NCBI GenBank assembly: GCA_036514535.1
Contig: DATBWZ010000025.1
Location: 1-10,773, forward strand
DNA length: 10,773 nucleotides
From: DATBWZ01 sp036514535
GTDB lineage: Bacteria; JAMCPX01; DATBWZ01
Direction of reading: 5' to 3'
Shown: one piece after another, positions 1-7,100 of the stretch
Position numbering within the stretch: position 1 is the stretch's first letter
Layout of the letters: each line of letters opens with the position of its first letter
Position numbers and translations under genes: made by a program
Notes under the pieces: generated by a model
The model's database searches: none
Told to the model about the DNA's origin: nothing
The model's input: only the letters and a program-made list of their open reading frames with translations

Positions 1-2
1 TT

Positions 3-755
3 GTTCTCGGCGGCAGAGGGACCAACGGAATTCTGTCAAGTATTGAATCTTATGACCCGGGAAAAGGCCGGTTTACAAAAATTGCGTATTTATCCATTGC
101 AAGGGAGCGTGCCAAAGCAATGCTTTTATCAGATGGCAATATCCTCGTATGCGGCGGAATAGGCGCAACTTCCGCATTAAACTCATGCGAAATCTACAAT
201 CTGTCTGCGAATACAGTGGAACTGCTCCAGAACAGGATGAAGGCATTCAGATACGGGCACGCAGAACTGCCATTGCCTGACGGAAACATTCTCCTTGCCG
301 GAGGAAATAATCTCAATACCATTGAAATTCTGGATCCGGCAAACGGAGCATATCAGATCACCGATGCAATGTCCGGGCTGCGGGAGGATTTTTACGCCGC
401 TTTTCTGGACCAGGAGAATGTGCTTTTCGCCTGCGGACCACAGGAGGCGGGCGCTGATATTCTTAACCTGAAAAATCTGCGAATAAGCGCCCCCGCAACC
501 GCTCCCCTTCTCAATAAAAATTGTTCTGCCCGTATTATGCCTGACGGCAAAATATTTGTGGCTGGAGGAATGGAAAACGGTTCGGCCTCTGACCTGGCAA
601 CAATTATCAATCCAGCCACATGGCAGGTTGAATGGACTGGCAGGATGCTCTCAAAGCGGGAGACGCCGGCAATAAGCTTGCTGCCTGATGGAACTCTTCT
701 AATTTTTGGCGGAACAGAGACCACGCCCTTTGCCGAAATATTTAATCCGCCATGA
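3..755 (+). CDS. Kelch-repeat beta-propeller protein, C-terminal part (5' end outside window)
   Basis: The frame is open from the first complete codon at position 3 to the TGA at 753-755, giving the last 250 residues of a longer protein. An internal ATG at 120 is not the likely start, because kelch-like sequence continues upstream of it (VLGGRGTNG, then an ESYDP motif). The sequence is built from kelch-type units of about 45-50 residues. Each has a strand ending in a Gly-Gly pair (ILVCGG, ILLAGG, IFVAGG, LLIFGG) preceded by 'PDG', and a following E-I-x-[ND]-P segment. At least five units are visible, the one around 'VLFACGP' being degenerate. Kelch and galactose-oxidase-like propellers usually act as binding or structural scaffolds; no catalytic residues can be identified here. 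Its substrate and location cannot be read from this fragment. By analogy with the repeat-rich lipoproteins further right it may be extracytoplasmic, but the N-terminus needed to judge that is missing. Confidence 0.85.
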   Translation, partial: VLGGRGTNGILSSIESYDPGKGRFTKIAYLSIARERAKAMLLSDGNILVCGGIGATSALNSCEIYNLSANTVELLQNRMKAFRYGHAELPLPDGNILLAGGNNLNTIEILDPANGAYQITDAMSGLREDFYAAFLDQENVLFACGPQEAGADILNLKNLRISAPATAPLLNKNCSARIMPDGKIFVAGGMENGSASDLATIINPATWQVEWTGRMLSKRETPAISLLPDGTLLIFGGTETTPFAEIFNPP

Positions 756-780
756 GAAAAGGCGCTGACTATTCAGGAAT

Positions 781-1839
781 TCAGATAGGGAGTCGGTCGT
801 ACCGTTTTGTCCCCTCTATCTCCAGGACAAAGTCCTTTCCAAAGGCCTGTGAGGGCGTAAGCGCTCCCGTAGGGTTTAGTTCAAAGACTTTTTCCACGGT
901 GCGGACACCAGCAACAGCTGTGAACTCATATGTCTCCAGTATTTCAAGCCATGCTTCAACATTCTTGCCCTTTCCATCGCTCACCCTGCCCCAGAGATAG
1001 GACTTTCTTGTCTTTCGGGATTCAGGACCAGGGCCGCGGATAAGTTTTTCAATCATATTCTGGCTGAATCTTTGTATTGGTTTTATTGCAAGTAACTTCT
1101 GAATAATCGGGCCTGTAAGCCTCATTGTATAGGCAAGAAAAGCCGGGTAAGCCATACATGTCGTTATGTTCAAAATGCCTGTGGAACGGTATCCTGTCTC
1201 AAGGTCTCCCCATGGAATCGGGAGAACTGCGCGTTCACCGTGTGGGAATTTTATTTTCCTAACCCCGCTCCCGAAAGGATGCGGGACAATTTTCCCGTTT
1301 CTTCTGACAAAGCCGCCCTTGGGAATCATTTCAACCATTGTTTTCGCTGTTCCTGCGCTCGGACTGTCAAGACCTGCAAATGCAAGCTCCAGTTCGGAAG
1401 CGCCAGGTAGCCGGTCTGACAGGTATTTCGCAAGACAGTCGGATGGAATTACATCAAAGCCTGCGCCAGGGATCAGGCAGATCCCCTTCCTTTTTGCAGG
1501 CTCGTCATAAGAGAAAACCTTTGTCAGGGCAGGAATCTCTCCTGTGATATCCAGATAATTTGTTCCTGCATCCAGGCATGCCTGGATTATTGGTTCGTTA
1601 GTGTATACAAATGGCCCCGCAGCATTGAATATCAGACCCGCGCCTGACAGAGATTTTCTTATGCCAGACGGATCAGCCAGGTCAATGACCAGCTTCTCCA
1701 GATTCAACCGCTCTGCAAGGGGCGCAAGTTTCTTTTCGGAACGGCCGGCAAGTATGGGGCGGTGCCCCCGTCGGAGCGCCTCCTCTGCAATTAATTCCCC
1801 GGTATAACCATAGGCGCCGTATATGATCCATTTTTCCAT
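781..1839 (-). CDS. Saccharopine dehydrogenase-like NAD(P)-binding oxidoreductase
   Basis: The 352-aa product starts with a Rossmann nucleotide-binding fold: beta strand KWIIYGAYGYTG with glycine motif GAYGYTG at residues 8-14, then LAGRS at 30-34 at the end of the second strand. NAAGPF (72-77), YLDITGE (95-101) and PGAGFDVIPSDCLA (124-137) are typical of the saccharopine-dehydrogenase-like family that includes mycobacterial trans-acting enoyl reductases. Family members reduce or oxidise varied substrates with NAD(P)H; the substrate here is unknown, and true saccharopine dehydrogenase activity should not be assumed. At 352 aa it is shorter than many relatives of about 400 aa. A GTG at 1857 and an ATG at 1845 lie upstream in frame. 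I prefer the ATG at 1839 because a G-rich Shine-Dalgarno-like tract ends 9 nt before it, whereas it abuts the 1845 ATG. The stop lies 25 bp from that of the convergent kelch gene, with no clear hairpin between them. Confidence 0.88.
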   Translation of the reverse strand: MEKWIIYGAYGYTGELIAEEALRRGHRPILAGRSEKKLAPLAERLNLEKLVIDLADPSGIRKSLSGAGLIFNAAGPFVYTNEPIIQACLDAGTNYLDITGEIPALTKVFSYDEPAKRKGICLIPGAGFDVIPSDCLAKYLSDRLPGASELELAFAGLDSPSAGTAKTMVEMIPKGGFVRRNGKIVPHPFGSGVRKIKFPHGERAVLPIPWGDLETGYRSTGILNITTCMAYPAFLAYTMRLTGPIIQKLLAIKPIQRFSQNMIEKLIRGPGPESRKTRKSYLWGRVSDGKGKNVEAWLEILETYEFTAVAGVRTVEKVFELNPTGALTPSQAFGKDFVLEIEGTKRYDRLPI

Positions 1840-1862
1840 TTGCATAAACCCCCCCACCTGTA

Positions 1863-1890
1863 TTTATACCATATAACTCATCAAAATCAA
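1863..1890 (-). promoter_or_regulatory. Candidate sigma-70-type promoter of the oxidoreductase gene
   Basis: On the minus strand TTGATT (1885-1890) and TATAAA (1863-1868) are separated by 16 bp. Transcription would start near 1856, at the edge of a seven-G tract, leaving a leader of only about 17 nt before the preferred ATG. This short leader would exclude the upstream GTG as a start. The match is by eye to the consensus and has not been tested. The rest of the 142-bp gap up to the release-factor-like gene shows no other clear element and no convincing terminator. Confidence 0.35.
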
Positions 1891-1981
1891 GGGCCGTAAT
1901 TAGGTCGCTTGCCAGTAGCCATAGCGATTCAGGACTATTAACTATACATCCTTGATAAAATTATAAAATTGTATTAGTAAT

Positions 1982-2401
1982 CTATTCATCTAAATCAAAT
2001 TGCGCAGAACGTAATTGCTTTTTCTCAGACTGTCTTCTCTTTTCTTCCAGGGTCTTCCTTTTTGCCCTCTTTGATCTCTTTCTTTTCTGCCGCCGGATTT
2101 TTTCGATCTCCTGCCGCCGATCGCTTCGTTTTTTAAAAACCCGTTCTTCAATCCTCTCCGCCAGCAGCCTCCGGGCAAGGAACCTGTTCAGCGCCTGTGT
2201 CCTTCCGATCTGACACTTCACTTCTATGTTCGTGGGAATATGCTTAAGGTATACACAGGTTGATACTTTGTTTACATTTTGCCCGCCTTTTCCCCCCGAA
2301 CGGATGAATTTCTCAACGATGTCCCTTTCAAAAATACCAAGCCTTTTCATCTTTTCAAACAGGGCGTTTTCTTTTTTTGGATTAACGCCGAAACTCGCCA
2401 T
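1982..2401 (-). CDS. GGQ-motif release-factor-like protein, MTRFR/C12orf65 type
   Basis: This 139-aa protein is a stand-alone class I release factor catalytic domain. The GGQ tripeptide is at residues 39-41 within RSGGKGGQNVNKVST, followed by CVYLKHIPTNIEVKC, which closely resembles the corresponding part of human MTRFR (C12orf65). A basic alpha-helical tail rich in Lys/Arg (about 88-130) follows, as expected for contact with ribosomal RNA. There is no stop-codon recognition domain, so it should not read stop codons. Proteins of this type hydrolyse peptidyl-tRNA on stalled ribosomes or split large subunits. It differs from ArfB/YaeJ by the LKHIP segment, and PrfH is a less good match. The frame extends upstream to an ATG at 2548, but the 49 extra residues lack family similarity. 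The ATG at 2401 has a purine-rich AGAGGGAAGG site just before it and a TATAAT box further upstream, so I use it. It is divergent from dnaX. Confidence 0.88.
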   Translation of the reverse strand: MASFGVNPKKENALFEKMKRLGIFERDIVEKFIRSGGKGGQNVNKVSTCVYLKHIPTNIEVKCQIGRTQALNRFLARRLLAERIEERVFKKRSDRRQEIEKIRRQKRKRSKRAKRKTLEEKRRQSEKKQLRSAQFDLDE

Positions 2402-2422
2402 TTTGCCTTCCCTCTCAATACA

Positions 2423-2450
2423 ATTATACAGGAAATAGCCCTGCACACAA
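2423..2450 (-). promoter_or_regulatory. Candidate promoter of the release-factor-like gene
   Basis: On the minus strand a perfect TATAAT (2423-2428) is preceded, after 16 bp, by TTGTGT (2445-2450), a weak -35. The predicted start near 2416 gives a leader of about 15 nt containing the AGAGGGAAGG ribosome-binding site. This placement supports translation from the ATG at 2401 rather than the longer reading at 2548. Confidence 0.4.
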
Positions 2451-2489
2451 AGAATCTCAAAGCCTTTACTCGCTGCCACGGGAATAATA

Positions 2490-2518
2490 TTGACTGAAAA
2501 ATGGTACAAAGACATAAC
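2490..2518 (+). promoter_or_regulatory. Candidate promoter of dnaX and the downstream genes
   Basis: TTGACT (2490-2495) and CATAAC (2513-2518) are 17 bp apart, five of six and four of six matches to the sigma-70 consensus. Transcription would start near 2525, leaving a leader of about 78 nt that is very A/T-rich. A small inverted repeat, CAAAG-TTTGG-CTTTG (2522-2536), overlaps the expected start and could be an operator or chance. No strong Shine-Dalgarno sequence precedes the dnaX ATG at 2603. Confidence 0.35.
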
Positions 2519-2602
2519 AAACAAAGTTTGGCTTTGCCGGGTCAACAAAAATATTTTATTGCATTTTTATAAAAAAATTGGAAAATAAAGACATGGTAGA
2601 TT

Positions 2603-4135
2603 ATGCCATACATTAATTTTGCACGCAAGTACAGACCTCAGGACTTTGATGACTTCATTGGTCAGGAAACCGTTCAGAAAACATTGATGAACGCGATCTC
2701 TTCCGGAAAGATTGCCCAGGCATACCTCTTTGCGGGACCGAGGGGGGTCGGAAAAACATCGGCGGCAAGGATCCTTGCAAAAGCGCTGAACTGCGAAAAG
2801 GGGCCGACACCGAAACCGTGCAATAAGTGCACTGTCTGCAACGAGATAACCGCCGGCACATCCATGGATGTAATAGAGATAGACGGCGCATCCCACACAC
2901 AGGTGGACAATGTACGGGAGATCAGGGATGCTGTCAAATATCTGCCCGCCAGGGGGAAATACAAGGTTTATATAATTGATGAGGTGCACATGCTGTCCAC
3001 CTCTGCGTTTAACGCCCTTCTCAAGACCCTTGAAGAACCGCCTCCCCATAGCATATTTATAATGGCAACCACTGAACCGCGAAAGGTTCCACCCACGGTC
3101 CTTTCACGATGCCAGAGGCACGAATTCAGAGCCATCCAGCCCAGTGTTGTGGAAAAAAGACTCAGGGAGATCGCAGAGAAAGAAGGCTTTAGAATTGAGG
3201 ATGAAGGCATCAGACTGATTGCGGCAAGATCAGAAGGCAGCCTCAGGGATGCCCTTAGCCTGACAGAACAGGTTGTCTCGTATTCTGGTGGAACTGTTAC
3301 ATCCGGAATCGTAAGGGAAGTCCTTGGCGTGGTGCCAAAAGAGAGCATATACGCTTTGACCTCTGCCCTTATTAAGCGAGATCCAAAATCGGCCATTGAG
3401 ACAGTGGATAATCTCTACTCATCCGGATTTGAGATAAAGATGATTCTGGATGCCCTTGTAATCCATCTGAGAAACCTGGCAGTCATGCATATCTCTCCCG
3501 AATTACTCAACCTCCAGGCAAGTGAAAAGGATGACCTCAGAAACCTTGCGGGAGAGGCGGATCAGGAACTTCTTCTAAGGCTAACAAAGGAGTTTCTGCG
3601 AATCTATGAACAGGTGCTTCGCTCTCCGTCCCCAAAATTTACCCTTGAGGTGGAACTCCTTGGAATAACAGCGATAAATCCTGTAGCATCAGCTAAGGAT
3701 ATCCTCAGAAAACTGGATGAATTAAAAATTCCAGCCTCTCGGGCTGAAACGGTTATCAAAAAAAAAACACCTGAACAACAGGATGTTATCAACTGGGAGA
3801 ATATAATTGAAAATGCAAAAAGAGACAACCCCCTGCTTGGCGCAATATTGAACCGGGGCAAGCCGGAGGGAATGGATAATGAGAAGATTAAACTTGCCTT
3901 TGCTGAATCCGACAAAGAAATGGTGACCTCGCAGATTGAGGAGATCAGATCCACCCTTATAACCTATTTGGGAAGGGATGTCGGCATTGAACTGGCATGG
4001 ACAGATGATGTACCGAGGGAAGTCCCAACTAAAAAGAAAAAGGTTGAAGAGGCTTTCAAAGACGGCAATGTTAAAGATGCCCTGGAGATATTTGAAGCCC
4101 ACATATACGATGTAAAGTCCGCTGGCTCCTTATGA
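2603..4135 (+). CDS. dnaX: DNA polymerase III subunit tau (and probably gamma), clamp-loader ATPase
   Basis: This is the ATPase subunit of the bacterial clamp loader, which opens and loads the beta sliding clamp and, in its long tau form, ties polymerase cores to the loader. The N-terminus MPYINFARKYRPQDF is the family hallmark. Other signatures are Walker A GPRGVGKT (45-52), a zinc module with cysteines 64, 73, 76 and 79, Walker B DEVH (126-129), the SRC arginine-finger motif (168-170) and sensor 2 GSLRDA (212-217). The collar domain (III) runs to roughly residue 360. The tail (about 391-510) is short: tau is 643 aa in E. coli and 510 here. An A10 tract encoding Lys386-388 allows a -1 shift to an immediate UGA, which would give a 390-aa gamma-like form. 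The start is fixed by the conserved N-terminus, not by its weak ribosome-binding site. It is followed after 19 bp by a lipoprotein gene rather than by ybaB-recR. Confidence 0.97.
   Translation: MPYINFARKYRPQDFDDFIGQETVQKTLMNAISSGKIAQAYLFAGPRGVGKTSAARILAKALNCEKGPTPKPCNKCTVCNEITAGTSMDVIEIDGASHTQVDNVREIRDAVKYLPARGKYKVYIIDEVHMLSTSAFNALLKTLEEPPPHSIFIMATTEPRKVPPTVLSRCQRHEFRAIQPSVVEKRLREIAEKEGFRIEDEGIRLIAARSEGSLRDALSLTEQVVSYSGGTVTSGIVREVLGVVPKESIYALTSALIKRDPKSAIETVDNLYSSGFEIKMILDALVIHLRNLAVMHISPELLNLQASEKDDLRNLAGEADQELLLRLTKEFLRIYEQVLRSPSPKFTLEVELLGITAINPVASAKDILRKLDELKIPASRAETVIKKKTPEQQDVINWENIIENAKRDNPLLGAILNRGKPEGMDNEKIKLAFAESDKEMVTSQIEEIRSTLITYLGRDVGIELAWTDDVPREVPTKKKKVEEAFKDGNVKDALEIFEAHIYDVKSAGSL
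3758..3774 (+). promoter_or_regulatory. dnaX slippage/frameshift site: A10 tract with an adjacent -1 frame UGA
   Basis: Ten consecutive A residues (3758-3767) are read in the dnaX frame as AAA AAA AAA A.., directly after ATC. This contains the canonical heptamer A AAA AAA in the right phase. Adding one A, or a -1 ribosomal shift, gives Lys-Asn-Thr and then TGA at 3772-3774. Losing one A would also end soon, at TAA 3804-3806. The position just after the collar domain matches where E. coli and Thermus thermophilus dnaX generate gamma. The only downstream structure seen is a 4-bp CCTG/CAGG stem (3770-3782), too small and too close to be convincing. With a tract this long, transcriptional slippage of the Thermus kind is the simpler idea. 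Gamma production itself is inferred. Confidence 0.65.
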
Positions 4136-4154
4136 CTTATTTAAAGAGGGAGTT

Positions 4155-7100
4155 ATGAAAAGGGTTGATGTTCCTGCTTTAATGCTTCGCCATCATTTTT
4201 CTTCCTTCTTCAATAGTTATGCCTGTTTTCTTTTCATCGGAGCCTTTTTAGGATTTTCTATACTGGGTGGTTGCGGGAGCGGAGAAAAAAAGCCCGGGGT
4301 GACTGTCTATCCCCAGACAATAGCAACGCCGCCAGGAGGGGATTATTCTGCAGCCAACTATCCAGTAGTAACACTTGAATGCAACAATCCGGCGACAATC
4401 TATTATACACTGGACGGAGAAAATCCTTATCCCGGAATGAGCAACACTTTCTCGGGCAGGAGCCCGGTGACAGGGATAGAGGTAAAGACCACCGCAACCT
4501 TAAAATTTTTTGCTTTAGATGATAAAGGAAATCAGGAGGCCATAAGGAGCGAGGTTTACACCGTAGGTCAAACCGCGGATTCAGATGATACAACGCCGCC
4601 TAAGACTTCCGCAGTTCCAGCGGGAGGCCGTTACCAGGCAACGCAAAATATAACCATTTCTGCAAATGAGCCAGCAACTATTTATTATAAAATCTATGTC
4701 AATGAGTATGATCCAGCGCGGTGCCCGGATCCTGATGTTTCATCCCCGGATGTGAAGACCGGAGACACAACGGTTTCGGGCATTCAGGTTCAGGTTGGAG
4801 TATTGAAGTATTTTTCTGTGGATAGAGCCGGGAACGCGGAGACGGTTAATACGCAGGTATATCTATATGGGAATTCTCCATATACTTACATATTCCCTTC
4901 CGGGGGGTTTTATAAATCATCCCAGATTTTACAGGTTTACAGCGATGTTATTCAGGGCGCAACAGCAACCATCTACTATACAACAGATGGGGCAATTCCT
5001 GATCCGAGTTCTCCTTCGTGCATCAGTCCCTGCAACATCCTTATCTATAATGAGGGCACCACTGTTTTAAAATATTTTGCTGTTGATAATTTTGGCAACA
5101 CAGAGAGTGTCCGGATTGAAACCTACATAATTGATTCTATAACCCCTGTAACAACAGCATCGCTTGCAGCCGGGGAATACATGGGAGCGCAGAGCATCAC
5201 GCTTACCGCCTCTGAACCGACAACAATCTACTATACATTGGATGGCTCTGATCCTGTGCCAGGTTCACAGAATACATTTTCAGGACCTTCGCCAATATCT
5301 AATATTGCGATTGACAGGGATATAACAGTGAAATTCTTCAGCGTAGATTCTGCCGGTAATGCCGAATCGCCTGTAAATTCTGTTGCTTATTCAATCGTTT
5401 ACAGTTTTACAGATACATTCAGGGACGATTCCAAGAAGAATGCAATAATTACAACTGCAGACTGGGATACCGTAAATGGCGAGGTAAAGCTTGCCCGCGG
5501 TTCCATTCAGATAGAGAAGTCAATTTCCACAGGGGGAATATCAAATGGTTTTGATATATTCAATCAGCAGATCTTTCTGGCAGATGGGCTGAACGGTCTG
5601 AAAATTTATGATATCTCATCCCCTGGAAATCCGGAACTGCGTGGAAATTATCCTGCCGCCTCCGGAGAGATATTCTCATCTGTTATTGTGAGAAATAACA
5701 CAGCCTTTGCCGGAACCAACATGGGGGTATTGATTCTTGATGTTTCAAATCCCTCATCCCCGGGATTCATTTCAAGATGGAACCCCGGCGTGCTCAATGT
5801 TTTTGATATTAGGTTTTTCGGAAAATATCTGTTTGTGGCAGCTGGAAACGGGGGACTGTGGGTTGCGGATGTAGCGGATACAGCCAATCCTGTTGATGTG
5901 ACTAATCTTTTGTTCACAGGTAAGGCTGTTTCTCTGGAAGTGTTCGGCAGCACACTTTATGTTGCGGCTACGGATGGTGATCTGAAAATAATTGATATAA
6001 CCCAGCCGGCATCCCCTGTGCTCGTTAGAACGCAGAGTATGCCCGACTCCATAAATTCTCTTGCTGTTGCGGGCAGCAGATTGTTTGCAGGAAGCAATAA
6101 CGGTGTTATTTATGAAGAAAATCTTCAGTACCCGCAAAAGCCGGTGTTTACAGCCTCCATTAAGATTTCCTCGTCAGCGGTTAATCATATTTTATATTCC
6201 GGAAAATTTTTATATGCAGCCACAGGCACAGGGATTTTCGTAATCGATCCCGCAGATTCCACAAATATGAAATTACTTGCTGCATCATTGTATGTCAGTG
6301 TCAATTGGATTGCTGTATATGAAAATTACATGTTTGCGTCAGGCAGTAATTTTCTGTCTTTGCCAATAAGCGAATACAGAACCCCACAGGATATTGGCGC
6401 TCTGACGGGGTTTGCCGCATTGGAGTCAAAAGTAAACGGTAATATACTTGTGGTTCCTTCAGGGGTCAGCGGTGTTAAAATAATAGAACTAAACAATGTG
6501 GAAAATCCTGTTCTCTATACAGGCTATCAGACAACGGGCTCAGCCAACAGAGTGGATACAGCGGGGAATTACGGATTCGTTGCCTATGGAGCGTCGGGGT
6601 TGATGATCCTGAATATGTCTGATTTGTCAAATGTGCAGAACGTGTCTTCAGTGCCTTCCCTGGATCTGTCGCTGGATGTTGTAGTTGATGCTAATTATGC
6701 GTATCTTGCTGATAGGGCTGGCGGTTTAAGAATAGTTGATATAAGCAACCCGTCTGCGCCCTCTGTTGCAGGCAGTTGCGTCCCGGGTGCATGCCTGCCA
6801 GCGGCTTCGCGCGCAGTCATAGCGGGAGTAGCGGGCAAAATGGCTTTAGCAGGGCTTGATACCAATAAGGTTGCAATCATTGATGTTACTAACAGGACGA
6901 ATCCTTCATTGATAGCTACATTTAATACTGCTGGGTTGCCTGTTGACATGGAGATTTCAGGAAACTATGTGTATATTGCAGAGGGCGCATCCGGAATTGA
7001 GGTCTTTTATATTGGCAATCCGCAGTCACCTCTAAAGGCTGGAAGCCTAAGCACGCCTAATAATTCGGCAACAGGTATTTCCATCTCCGGCAATACGCTT

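Noticed and set aside
756..780. Bidirectional terminator between the convergent kelch and oxidoreductase genes
   Set aside because: The 25-bp gap has no inverted repeat with a T-run on either strand.
2522..2536. CAAAG-TTTGG-CTTTG inverted repeat in the dnaX leader as terminator or operator
   Set aside because: The stem is 5 bp and weak, not followed by a T-run, and could pair alternatively as GGC-TTT-GCC; too weak to list as a feature.
2402..2548. Longer N-terminus for the release-factor-like protein (start at 2548)
   Set aside because: The extra 49 residues show no family similarity and overlap the predicted promoter. The ATG at 2401 has its own ribosome-binding site and TATAAT box.
2593..2616. 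Seven-codon upstream frame (ATG 2593 to TAA 2616) overlapping the dnaX start
   Set aside because: It has no ribosome-binding site of its own and its length is expected by chance in A/T-rich sequence.
2567..3049. 160-codon open frame antisense to the start of dnaX
   Set aside because: It overlaps the conserved clamp-loader ATPase domain, and its translation is cysteine-rich and low in recognisable structure.
4025..4045. Second A-rich stretch in dnaX (AAA AAG AAA AAG) as a frameshift site
   Set aside because: The phase gives T AAA AAG or G AAA AAG rather than A AAA AAG, and it lies near the gene end. The A10 tract at 3758 is far better placed.
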